NCBI GenBank assembly: GCA_946616295.1
Contig: CAMOIU010000029.1
Coordinates: 1 to 37,337, forward strand
Direction of reading: 5' to 3'
From: CAG-791 sp002392385
GTDB lineage: Bacteria > Bacillota > Clostridia > Lachnospirales > Lachnospiraceae
DNA: 37,337 bases
Shown here in pieces: positions 24,363-31,590 of this stretch. Made by a program: the position numbers and the translations under genes. A model generated the notes under the pieces. The model was not told the DNA's origin and ran no database searches. It was given only the letters and a program-made list of their open reading frames with translations. Positions within the stretch are counted from its first letter, which is position 1. Each line of letters starts with the position of its first letter.

Positions 24363-25397
24363 ATGGAAATGCAGATGGATTTTCTCCGCAGGCTTCCCAC
24401 CCCGGAGGAACTGAAGGAACTCTATCCCACGGACCGGGAGATCCGGGAGATCAAGGAGAGAAGAGACCGGGAGATCGCCGCGGTCCTGCGGGGAGAAGAC
24501 GACAGGATGCTCCTCCTGATCGGACCCTGCAGCGCCGACAACGAGACGGCGGTGCTGGACTACATGACGCGGCTGGCGGCCGTGAATGAGGAGGTTAAAG
24601 AACGTCTCCTGATCATCCCCCGGGTATATACCAACAAGCCCCGGACCAAGGGCCTGGGCTATAAGGGCATGCTGCATCAGCCGGACCCCCACAGGGGAGA
24701 GGACATGCTGGCCGGCATCATCGCCATCCGCCAGATGCACACGCGGGTCGTCAAGGAGACGGGCTTCACCTGCGCCGAGGAGATGCTGTACCCGGAGAAC
24801 CACCGCTATCTTTCCGATCTTCTGTCCTATGTGGCTGTCGGCGCCCGCAGCGTGGAGAACCAGCAGCACAGGCTGGTGGCCAGCGGGATCGGCATTCCGG
24901 CCGGAATGAAGAATCCGACCGGCGGCGAGATCAGTGTCATGATGAACGCCATCACGGCGGCCCAGAATCCCCAGCGCTTCCAGTACAGGGGCTGGGAGGT
25001 GCAGACGGCCGGCAATCCGCTGGCCCATGCCATCCTGCGGGGCAGGACCGATCATTTCGGCCAGAGCGTGCCGAATTACCATTATGAGGACCTGCAGAAC
25101 CTGCAGCAGGCTTATGAAGAGAGCGGGCTCAAGAACCCCGCGGTCATCATCGACGTCAATCACGCCAATTCCGGCAAGCGCTATCTGGAACAGGTCCGCA
25201 TCGCGGAGGATGTGATGCACAGCCGCCACGTATCCCCCCGGATCCGCCGTCTGGTCAAGGGCCTCATGGTGGAGAGCTATCTGGAGGACGGTGCCCAGAG
25301 CGTGGACGGGACCGTGTACGGTCAGTCCATCACGGACCCCTGCCTGGGCTGGGCCGGATCCGAGAAGCTGATCAGGGAACTGGCGGAAATGGTATAA
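24363..25397 (+). CDS. aroF: 3-deoxy-7-phosphoheptulonate synthase, class I (AroFGH type)
   Basis: First enzyme of the shikimate pathway, condensing PEP and erythrose 4-phosphate. The class I barrel signatures are clear: LLLIGPCSAD with the metal-ligand Cys, RVYTNKPRTKGLGYKG for PEP binding, AVGARSVENQQHR, GMKNPTGG, IIDVNHANSGK and DGAQSVDGTVYGQSITDPCLGW. At 344 residues it matches E. coli AroF/G/H length; which feedback inhibitor it answers to cannot be read here. GGAGAGGGC lies upstream. No other aromatic gene adjoins it, so pairing with degV is unexplained. Confidence 0.95.
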   Translation: MEMQMDFLRRLPTPEELKELYPTDREIREIKERRDREIAAVLRGEDDRMLLLIGPCSADNETAVLDYMTRLAAVNEEVKERLLIIPRVYTNKPRTKGLGYKGMLHQPDPHRGEDMLAGIIAIRQMHTRVVKETGFTCAEEMLYPENHRYLSDLLSYVAVGARSVENQQHRLVASGIGIPAGMKNPTGGEISVMMNAITAAQNPQRFQYRGWEVQTAGNPLAHAILRGRTDHFGQSVPNYHYEDLQNLQQAYEESGLKNPAVIIDVNHANSGKRYLEQVRIAEDVMHSRHVSPRIRRLVKGLMVESYLEDGAQSVDGTVYGQSITDPCLGWAGSEKLIRELAEMV

Positions 25398-25409
25398 GAA
25401 AGAAAAAAC

Positions 25410-25441
25410 GACCTCTTTCCGGAAGGCTCCGGGAAGAGGTC
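25410..25441. terminator. Convergent hairpin terminator between aroF and the XRE gene
   Basis: GACCTCTTTCCGG and CCGGGAAGAGGTC form a 13-bp stem (one G-U pair) with a 6-nt loop. The A-rich tract before it (25400-25408) becomes an excellent T-tract on the minus strand, so it best serves the XRE gene, with weaker T's on the aroF side. Confidence 0.85.
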
Positions 25442-25469
25442 ATTTGATTCTGCAATCAATCAGCGCTGT

Positions 25470-25721
25470 TCATTTGGGTAGTTCGTTCAGCAGGTCTTCG
25501 TAGCTGCATCCGAGGATCTCACGGATCGCCTTGAGCTGTTCGAGAGAGATGTGCTGGCGTCCGCCCTCGATCTTAACAAGGCTCTCTCTGGTCAGAGAGA
25601 CATCGTACAGCTGTACGCGGGAGGCCAGTTCCGTCTGTCCGATCCCTTCATTGAGACGGAGGCGCCGGATATTGGACCCGATCGTATTGGACTCATCCGC
25701 TTTGATTTTGTGTTTGCCCAT
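25470..25721 (-). CDS. Small XRE-family helix-turn-helix regulator
   Basis: Eighty-three residues, nearly all one Cro/C1-type HTH domain: IGSNIRRLRLNEGIGQTELA, then SLTRESLVKIEGGRQHISLEQL and a last helix AIREILGCSYEDLL. No effector domain. AGGATGGTGA lies before the ATG. TATAAT on the minus strand at 25777-25772 is a plausible -10 without a good -35. It is divergent from the ATP synthase operon, and an inverted repeat over that operon's promoter makes this protein a candidate regulator, though nothing here proves it. Confidence 0.85.
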   Translation of the reverse strand: MGKHKIKADESNTIGSNIRRLRLNEGIGQTELASRVQLYDVSLTRESLVKIEGGRQHISLEQLKAIREILGCSYEDLLNELPK

Positions 25722-25895
25722 ATATCACCATCCTGAGTTGTTTACGCACCATTTGCTTTATTTTTTATCATATTATAGTACAACGTTTGCACGATGGGAC
25801 TACTACAGGTTCGAAAGAGTCTGAAAATGTGTACTTTCTGTGAATAATCGGGGATAAGCGCCCATGGTTTCTTAGACTGAAACCGGCCGGCGGGT

Positions 25896-25920
25896 CAATG
25901 AAGGTGGGATTTATTCATTG
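25896..25920. promoter_or_regulatory. Inverted repeat overlapping the atp promoter (candidate operator)
   Basis: CAATGAA (25896-25902) and TTCATTG (25914-25920) are perfect inverted arms separated by 11 nt. The right arm runs into the -35 hexamer starting at 25918. The geometry fits a dimeric repressor blocking RNA polymerase. Confidence 0.45.
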
Positions 25921-25946
25921 TCAGACCACTGCAAAAAGAGTAGAAT
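25918..25946 (+). promoter_or_regulatory. Promoter of the ATP synthase operon
   Basis: TTGTCA (25918-25923) and TAGAAT (25941-25946) are separated by 17 nt, each matching consensus at 5 of 6 positions. The first gene starts about 43 nt after the expected start point. No other convincing promoter lies between the XRE gene and atpZ. Confidence 0.75.
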
Positions 25947-25995
25947 AGTACTATATGCCCGGACAGGGCTGACGGATCATTGGGAAAGGAGCGCG

Positions 25996-26265
25996 ATGAG
26001 CAACTGGCAGCAGATCTCACAGAGACTGGTCATGGTGGGCCAGCTGGGGCTCTCCCTTCTGATGCCCCTGGTCCTGTGCCTGCTGGCATGCTTCTGGCTG
26101 AACACACGCCTGTCTGCCCCGCTCTGGATCTATCTGCCCGGCTTCCTGCTGGGACTGGGCGGTTCCTTCATGACGGCCTATAAATTCTGGCTGCGTGTCA
26201 GGAAGGAAGAGGAAGAGAAGCAGAAGAAGGAAGGCAGGCCAGTCTCCTTCAGCAGTCATAGGTGA
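25996..26265 (+). CDS. atpZ: AtpZ/AtpI-family small membrane protein
   Basis: First gene of the ATP synthase operon. Two hydrophobic segments (about residues 17-35 and 43-62) are joined by a short polar loop (NTRLSAPLWIY), and the C-terminus is highly charged (RKEEEEKQKKE), the layout of AtpZ, a small accessory protein implicated in divalent cation uptake or ATPase assembly. I chose the ATG at 25996 (89 residues), preceded by GAAAGGAGC; the open frame begins earlier at 25918, inside the promoter. The symbol reflects family and position; AtpZ and AtpI are easily confused. Confidence 0.75.
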   Translation: MSNWQQISQRLVMVGQLGLSLLMPLVLCLLACFWLNTRLSAPLWIYLPGFLLGLGGSFMTAYKFWLRVRKEEEEKQKKEGRPVSFSSHR

Positions 26266-26275
26266 GGAATACTTT

Positions 26276-26770
26276 GTGAAACTCCAGTCGGCAGTGAAAA
26301 GGGAAACGGCTTATGTGGCCGTCGGCACAGCGGTTATGAGCATTTTGATGATCGCTGTTTTTTACGGTCTGCACGCGGTCATGCCGCAGGTGCCGACAGG
26401 ACTGCCCGTGATCCTGGGAGGGGTCCTGGGGTGCGCGGCGGCGGTGGGGAATTTCTTCCTCATGGCGCTGACTGTCCAGAAGGTAGCCTCCATTGAACAC
26501 TATGATACCGCGTACCGCACCATGCAGATCAGCTACCGCTACAGGACATTTCTGCAGCTGGGCTGGTGTGTGCTGGCCATGGTACTGCGTTTCATCAATC
26601 CGGTTGCGGGGATCCTGCCGCTGCTGTGGCCGAGCCTTCTGATCAAGGCACGGGGGATAATTACAGGCATGAGGCCGGCCGCTGCCGATGAAGAGGCAGC
26701 AGAGACCGATACAGAGACCGGCCCGTCTACAGTCGCTGAGGAAAATGCCGGGAAGGAGGTAAATGAGTAG
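26276..26770 (+). CDS. atpI: ATP synthase subunit I
   Basis: Accessory membrane protein that helps assemble the c-ring. Four hydrophobic segments lie between residues about 15 and 125, with a polar acidic tail. I chose the GTG at 26276, giving 164 residues that begin VKLQSAVKRET: GTGAGGAA lies 6-8 nt upstream and this starts 11 bp after the atpZ stop. The longer frame from 26195 would add 27 basic residues overlapping atpZ. The protein is poorly conserved, as usual for AtpI; position before atpB supports the call. Confidence 0.75.
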   Translation: MKLQSAVKRETAYVAVGTAVMSILMIAVFYGLHAVMPQVPTGLPVILGGVLGCAAAVGNFFLMALTVQKVASIEHYDTAYRTMQISYRYRTFLQLGWCVLAMVLRFINPVAGILPLLWPSLLIKARGIITGMRPAAADEEAAETDTETGPSTVAEENAGKEVNE

Positions 26771-26772
26771 GT

Positions 26773-27534
26773 ATGGAATTTGACGTTACCGGTGCAAGGA
26801 TATTCCTTCGCATCCCCACCGGCATCCCCATACTCGGGGACTTTATGATCACGGAGACGCTGGTGATCACCTGGCTCGTGATGCTGATCATCACCGGCCT
26901 GTGCATCTTTCTGACACGGAACCTGAAGGTGGAGAACATCTCCAAGAGGCAGGCCGTGGCGGAGATGATCGTGGAGGCCGCCAACAACCTGGTCCGCAGC
27001 AATACGGGCGGCACCAAGTTCGACCGGCTGATCCCCTTCGTAGCGGCGCTCTTCGCGTCCAGCGTGGTCATGAACCTGATCAGCCTGATCGGACTCAGAA
27101 GCCCCACGGCGGATCTTTCCACAGAAGCCGGCTGGGCGATCGTGGTCTTTATCATGATCACCGCCGAGAAGATCAAGGCAGGCGGCATTCTGGGATATCT
27201 CAAGGGCTTTACGCAGCCGATCCCCGTGATGACACCCTTCAACATCCTGTCTGAACTGGCGACGCCTGTCAGCATGGCCTGCCGTCACTTCGGCAACATT
27301 CTTTCCGGTGTTGTCATCAACGGACTGATCTACGCGGCGCTGGCCGTGGCCTCCTCCGCCCTGCTGGGACTGATCCCCGGAGCGGCGGGAGAATTCCTCA
27401 GCCACATCCCGATCCTGGATGTCGGCGTCCCGGCGATCCTGTCGGTATATTTCGACTGGTTCTCCGGCGTCATGCAGGCCTTCATCTTCACGATGCTCAC
27501 CATCATGTACATCGCGAATGCCGCAGAGGGCTAG
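26773..27534 (+). CDS. atpB: ATP synthase F0 subunit a
   Basis: Stator subunit forming the ion half-channels next to the c-ring. The conserved RSPTADLS loop (109-116) and SMACRHFGNILSG (167-179) are present; Arg171 is the essential Arg that meets the c-subunit carboxylate (E. coli Arg210). The usual SLSLRLFGN is altered here to SMACRHFGN. Five to six membrane segments fit the family; 253 residues is normal. The ribosome site GGAAGGAGG lies about 13 nt before the ATG, slightly long, just after the atpI stop. Confidence 0.96.
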   Translation: MEFDVTGARIFLRIPTGIPILGDFMITETLVITWLVMLIITGLCIFLTRNLKVENISKRQAVAEMIVEAANNLVRSNTGGTKFDRLIPFVAALFASSVVMNLISLIGLRSPTADLSTEAGWAIVVFIMITAEKIKAGGILGYLKGFTQPIPVMTPFNILSELATPVSMACRHFGNILSGVVINGLIYAALAVASSALLGLIPGAAGEFLSHIPILDVGVPAILSVYFDWFSGVMQAFIFTMLTIMYIANAAEG

Positions 27535-27544
27535 AAAGGCCGAC

Positions 27545-27571
27545 CCGTCTCCCGCGGCGCGGAGGAGACGG
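27545..27571 (+). other. GC-rich hairpin in the atpB-atpE gap
   Basis: CCGTCTCC (27545-27552) and GGAGACGG (27564-27571) form a perfect 8-bp stem with an 11-nt loop, directly after atpB. No T-tract, so an mRNA processing or stability element is more likely than a terminator. Confidence 0.45.
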
Positions 27572-27603
27572 AGACAGCATACGCGCCGTCGTTATGGCAG
27601 TCT

Positions 27604-27622
27604 GTGCGGCCTGACGCCGCAC
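27604..27622 (+). other. Hairpin upstream of atpE with CTGAC loop
   Basis: GTGCGGC and GCCGCAC pair perfectly over 7 bp around the loop CTGAC, about 40 nt before the atpE start. A similar hairpin with a TGAC loop lies on the other side of atpE. Confidence 0.5.
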
Positions 27623-27662
27623 TTGCGTTCATTCATCATTTTATAGAATAAGGAGACAGATC

Positions 27663-27941
27663 ATGGATTTTACAATTCTCGCCAAAGGTATCGCTCTCGC
27701 AGGATGCGCCATCGGCGCCGGCTGTGCCCTGATCGCGGGTATCGGCCCCGGTATCGGTGAAGGCAACGCCGTCGCGAAGGCACTGGAAGCCATCGGCCGT
27801 CAGCCCGAGTGCAAGGGCGACGTCACCAGCACCATGCTGCTGGGCTGCGCTATCGCTGAGACAACAGGTATTTACGGCTTTGTCACAGGCCTTCTGCTGA
27901 TCTTCGTCGCGCCCGGCATGTTTATGAACTTTCTTGGCTGA
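27663..27941 (+). CDS. atpE: ATP synthase F0 subunit c, two-carboxylate (Na+-type) motif
   Basis: Two-helix hairpin proteolipid that oligomerises into the rotor ring. Helix 1 carries GIGPGIGEGNA with Glu33, the polar loop is GRQPECKGD (45-53), and helix 2 carries AIAETTGIYG with Glu66, Thr67, Thr68 and Tyr71. Aligned by eye to the Na+-binding Ilyobacter tartaricus subunit (Gln32, Glu65, Ser66, Thr67, Tyr70), Glu33 replaces the Gln, giving the two-glutamate site described for Fusobacterium nucleatum. Na+ coupling is therefore likely, though unproved. At 92 residues it is normal length. The gene is flanked by stem-loops, which may tune its high expression. ATAAGGAGAC precedes the start. Confidence 0.96.
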   Translation: MDFTILAKGIALAGCAIGAGCALIAGIGPGIGEGNAVAKALEAIGRQPECKGDVTSTMLLGCAIAETTGIYGFVTGLLLIFVAPGMFMNFLG

Positions 27942-27968
27942 GTGAACGTTCAGATACCGCAACGGGAG

Positions 27969-27988
27969 GCTGCGCCTGACGGCGCGGC
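27969..27988 (+). other. Hairpin downstream of atpE with TGAC loop
   Basis: GCTGCGCC and GGCGCGGC pair over 8 bp (one G-U pair) around TGAC, 27 bp after the atpE stop and before the atpF ribosome site. No T-tract follows. A 3' hairpin of this kind could protect atpE mRNA from exonucleases. Confidence 0.5.
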
Positions 27989-28018
27989 AGATCCAGAGAC
28001 AAGCCGGGGAGGCAGTAA

Positions 28019-28522
28019 ATGGGTACACAACCACTTGTAACGCTCGTCCCTTGGACGCTCATCGCCCAGATCCTCAACCTGTTCATTCAGATGTACCTGA
28101 TCAAGCGCTTCCTCTTCAAGCCGATCAATGAGATCCTGCAGAAGAGGAGAGAGCTGGCGGACAAGGAGATCCAGGACGCCCGGACAGCACGGGCAGAGGC
28201 GGAGGGCATGAAGAATCAGTACGAGACCGGACTGGCAGAGGCCAGGTCGGAAGCGGCGCAGATTGTTCAGAATGCCCAGAAGGAAGCGGAGCGCAAGGCC
28301 GAGGAAACTGTGCAGGAAGCGCAGAAACAGGCGGCCGTGATCCGCGCGCGCGCGGAAGCGGATATCGCGCAGGAGAAGAAGAAAGCGATCAATGAAGTCA
28401 AGGACGAGATCGGAGGCCTCGCCATGGACATCGCCGGCAAGGTGGTGGAGAAGGAGATCAGCGAGGACGATCACAGACGGCTCATTGATGAATTTATCCG
28501 GAAAGTTGGGGAGGCATCATGA
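28019..28522 (+). CDS. atpF: ATP synthase F0 subunit b
   Basis: Peripheral stalk subunit. One N-terminal membrane segment (about residues 6-27, TLIAQILNLFIQMYLI) is followed by KRFLFKPI and a long charged, Ala/Glu-rich helix (about 35-150) forming the right-handed coiled coil; the C-terminus (RRLIDEFIRKVG) contacts delta. At 167 residues it is full length. GGGGAGGC lies upstream, and it overlaps atpH by 4 bp. Only one b-type gene is present, as expected for a b2 homodimer. Confidence 0.95.
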   Translation: MGTQPLVTLVPWTLIAQILNLFIQMYLIKRFLFKPINEILQKRRELADKEIQDARTARAEAEGMKNQYETGLAEARSEAAQIVQNAQKEAERKAEETVQEAQKQAAVIRARAEADIAQEKKKAINEVKDEIGGLAMDIAGKVVEKEISEDDHRRLIDEFIRKVGEAS

Positions 28523-29058
28523 CGACAGCGTCAAGTCTCTACGGGCAGAGCCTGTATGACCTGGCGGCGGAGGAGGGCCTTACGGAGCGGATCCTGGGTG
28601 AGATGGAAGCGGTAGACGGGATTTTCAAAGAGAATCCCTCCTATATCCCGCTCCTTCTGGAGCCCTCGATCCCGCGCAGAGAGCGTCTGGGACTTGTCAG
28701 GGAAGCTTTCGGGGAGGAGGTTCACCCCTATCTCCTGAACTACCTGATGATCCTGCTGGAGAACAACCTTCTCCGCGGGTTCAGCGCCAGCCTGCGCACA
28801 TTCCGCAGCGCCTATAACCGCGACAACGGGATCGCGGAAGCGACAGTGACCAGCGCCGTCGCGCTCACGGATACGCAGGCAGAGGCTCTCAGAAAGAGTC
28901 TGGAGACCTTCAGCGGCAGGCGGGTCCTGCTGACGCAGAAGGTCGACAGCAGTGTTCTGGGCGGTCTCCGTGTGGAGATCGAAGGCAGGCTTCTGGACGG
29001 CACGGTCATGGGAAGGCTCGCCGACCTTCGCAAAAAGGTCAGTGACACAGTAATGTAA
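28519..29058 (+). CDS. atpH: ATP synthase F1 subunit delta
   Basis: Links the b stalk to the top of the alpha/beta hexamer. The helical N-terminal domain (SLYGQSLYDLAAEEG) and the C-terminal signature with VDSSVLGGLRVEIEGRLLDGTV are typical OSCP/delta features; 179 residues is standard. The ATG overlaps the atpF stop (ATGA), giving coupled translation, and atpA follows after 12 bp. Confidence 0.95.
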   Translation: MTTASSLYGQSLYDLAAEEGLTERILGEMEAVDGIFKENPSYIPLLLEPSIPRRERLGLVREAFGEEVHPYLLNYLMILLENNLLRGFSASLRTFRSAYNRDNGIAEATVTSAVALTDTQAEALRKSLETFSGRRVLLTQKVDSSVLGGLRVEIEGRLLDGTVMGRLADLRKKVSDTVM

Positions 29059-29070
29059 AGGAATAGACCT

Positions 29071-30597
29071 ATGGAATTAAAACCAGAGAAGATATCCCAG
29101 GTGATCCGCAGTCAGATCAAGAATTATCAGAACGCGATCATCCAGAATGAGACCGGCACGGTGCTGACGGTCGGCGACGGTATCTCCAGGGTCAGCGGTC
29201 TGATCAACTGCATGTCCGGAGAACTGCTCGAATTTGCAAACGGGACCTTTGGCATGGCGCAGAATCTGGAGGAGAACAGCGTTTCCGCCGTTCTTTTCGG
29301 CGAGGACAAGGGGATCAACGAGGGCCAGACCGTCAAGAGGACCGGCCGCGTGGTCTCTGTTCCCGTGGGCGAGGCCATGATCGGCCGCGTCGTGAACGCC
29401 ATCGGACAGCCCATCGACGGCAACGGCCCCATCGAGGCGGCAGAGTACCGTCCGGTGGAATCCCAGGCGCCCGGCATCATCGAGCGCCAGCCCGTCAAGG
29501 AGCCGCTGCAGACAGGCATCAAGGCCATCGACTCCATGATCCCCATCGGGAGAGGCCAGCGTGAGCTGATCATCGGCGACCGCCAGACCGGCAAGACCAC
29601 CATCGCCATCGACACGATCCTCAACCAGAAGGGCAAGGACGTGATCTGCATCTATGTCGCCATCGGCCAGAAGCGTTCCACGGTGACCAACATCGTGCAG
29701 CAGCTCCAGGACGGCGGCGCGATGGCGTATTCCATCGTCGTGGCTGCGACGGCCTCCGAGCCCTCGCCGCTGCAGTACATCGCCCCTTACGCGGGCTGCG
29801 CCATGGGCGAGTATTTCATGAACAAGGGCAGGCACGTGCTGATCATCTACGATGATCTGTCCAAGCACGCGGTGGCTTACCGCGCCCTGTCCCTGCTGAT
29901 CCGCCGCCCGCCGGGCCGTGAGGCGTATCCGGGCGACGTCTTCTATCTGCATTCGAGACTGCTCGAAAGAGCAGCCAAGCTCTCCGATGAGAACGGCGGC
30001 GGCTCTCTGACGGCCCTGCCCATCATCGAGACCCAGGCGGGCGACGTTTCCGCTTATATTCCCACCAACGTGATCTCCATCACGGACGGCCAGATCTTCC
30101 TGGAGACAGAGCTCTTCCACTCCGGCATCATGCCGGCCGTGAACCCGGGCATCTCTGTTTCCCGTGTCGGCGGCAACGCCCAGATCAAGGCCATGAAGAA
30201 GGTGGCCGGTACCCTGAAGCTGGTCTATTCCCAGTACAGGGAGCTGCAGAGCTTCGCGCAGTTCGGATCGGATCTGGACGCCGATACCAAGGCGAGACTG
30301 GACCAGGGCGAGCGCATCGTGGAAGTTCTCAAGCAGGGCAAGTCCGCGCCCGTGCCGGTGGAGAAACAGGTCGCCATCCTCTACGCGGTCGTCAAGGGGA
30401 TCCTCAAGGACGTGGAAGTCAAGAATATCGCCGACTACGAGGAAGGCCTTTTTGCCAGACTGGATACAGACCCCGAAGGCATGGCCGCCATGCGCGCCAT
30501 CCGGGAGACCGGCGCGCTGGATGAAGCGGCGGAGAACAGCCTGAAGACGGCGCTGAACACCTATACACAGGAATTTATCAGCAGACAGAGCGCATGA
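29071..30597 (+). CDS. atpA: ATP synthase F1 subunit alpha
   Basis: Non-catalytic nucleotide-binding subunit of the F1 hexamer. P-loop GDRQTGKT at residues 169-176, preceded by the conserved IPIGRGQRELIIG. The Arg-finger region ISVSRVGGNAQ (carrying the catalytic-site Arg) is intact, as is the C-terminal helical domain. At 508 residues it is full length. The start follows AAAGGAATAG, a modest ribosome site, 12 bp after atpH. Confidence 0.98.
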   Translation: MELKPEKISQVIRSQIKNYQNAIIQNETGTVLTVGDGISRVSGLINCMSGELLEFANGTFGMAQNLEENSVSAVLFGEDKGINEGQTVKRTGRVVSVPVGEAMIGRVVNAIGQPIDGNGPIEAAEYRPVESQAPGIIERQPVKEPLQTGIKAIDSMIPIGRGQRELIIGDRQTGKTTIAIDTILNQKGKDVICIYVAIGQKRSTVTNIVQQLQDGGAMAYSIVVAATASEPSPLQYIAPYAGCAMGEYFMNKGRHVLIIYDDLSKHAVAYRALSLLIRRPPGREAYPGDVFYLHSRLLERAAKLSDENGGGSLTALPIIETQAGDVSAYIPTNVISITDGQIFLETELFHSGIMPAVNPGISVSRVGGNAQIKAMKKVAGTLKLVYSQYRELQSFAQFGSDLDADTKARLDQGERIVEVLKQGKSAPVPVEKQVAILYAVVKGILKDVEVKNIADYEEGLFARLDTDPEGMAAMRAIRETGALDEAAENSLKTALNTYTQEFISRQSA

Positions 30598-30648
30598 ATC
30601 AGCCGCCTCGCGCTGACTGAATCATAACGTTTCTGAATGGAGGTTTCT

Positions 30649-31539
30649 ATGGCAGCTGCCAATATGAAAGCTGTGAAACTCCGGATCAAGAGTGTCCAGA
30701 ATACCATGCAGATCACCAGGGCCATGCAGCTGGTGGCGGCATCCAAGCTTCGGAAGGCCAAGGAGAAGGCGGACCTGTCCAAACCCTACTTCGAGATCAT
30801 GCGGCAGACGCTGCGCGATATCGCGGAGGGCAATACGGATTTCCAGTCCCCTTACACCCGGCAGGTGAAGAATGACAAGTGGCTCTACATCGTGATCGCC
30901 GGCGACAGAGGCCTGGCGGGAGGCTACAATTCCAACCTGTTCAAATTCATGGAGGCGGAGACCAGGGGCAGAGATTACATGGTCCTGCCCATCGGCAAGA
31001 AGTCGGTGGAATACTTCCGGCACCGCGGCGTCGAGCTTTTCACGGAAGCCTACGCGGAAGTCGGCAAAATGAGCGTTTCCAGCTGTTTCGGCATAGCCAG
31101 GATGATCTGCGACGCCTATTCCGCCGGGAAGTTCGGCCATGTTCTTCTGTGCTACACCCAGTTCGTATCCATGATGAGCCAGACACCGGCGGCCACGTCC
31201 CTGCTGCCCCTCTCCGACTTCAAGGAGGAGGCCAGGGAAGAACGCGAGGAGGCCGGAGATACCACGCCGGCGGCGCCTGTCAAGGATCTGATCCTGTATG
31301 AGCCCGACAGCGAAACGGTCTTCAACGCGATCGTGCCGGAATATCTGGCCGGGCTTCTGTACACGAGCATCAATGTTTCCGTGGCCAGTGAACTGGCTGC
31401 CAGACGTATGGCCATGGAGGCGGCGACGGACAACGCGGGGGAGATGATCGACAAGCTGAGTCTCTACTACAACAGGGCGAGACAGGCCAGCATCACCCAG
31501 GAGATCACCGAGATCGTCGCGGGCGCCGAGGGAGGCTGA
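30649..31539 (+). CDS. atpG: ATP synthase F1 subunit gamma
   Basis: Central rotor shaft. The N-terminal coiled-coil helix contains KLRIKSVQNTMQITRAMQLV and ASKLRKAK; the C-terminal helix has AMEAATDNAGEMIDKLSLYYNRARQASITQEI, broken here only by reading frame of the shaft; the globular Rossmann domain lies between. I chose the ATG at 30649 (296 residues) because the earlier in-frame ATG at 30637 is itself part of the GGAGG ribosome site. An acidic insert around residues 200-217 (EEAREEREEAGD) in the globular domain is worth comparing with relatives. Confidence 0.96.
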   Translation: MAAANMKAVKLRIKSVQNTMQITRAMQLVAASKLRKAKEKADLSKPYFEIMRQTLRDIAEGNTDFQSPYTRQVKNDKWLYIVIAGDRGLAGGYNSNLFKFMEAETRGRDYMVLPIGKKSVEYFRHRGVELFTEAYAEVGKMSVSSCFGIARMICDAYSAGKFGHVLLCYTQFVSMMSQTPAATSLLPLSDFKEEAREEREEAGDTTPAAPVKDLILYEPDSETVFNAIVPEYLAGLLYTSINVSVASELAARRMAMEAATDNAGEMIDKLSLYYNRARQASITQEITEIVAGAEGG

Positions 31540-31590
31540 TGTCTCTTCCGGAGGCCGCGCAGGCGATCGATCAAAGGAGTAATAACGCAT

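Noticed and set aside
26763..26783. Six-codon ORF starting at the ATG just after the GGAGG before atpB
   Set aside because: It ends at once in a TGA and lacks any support; the ribosome site more simply serves atpB.
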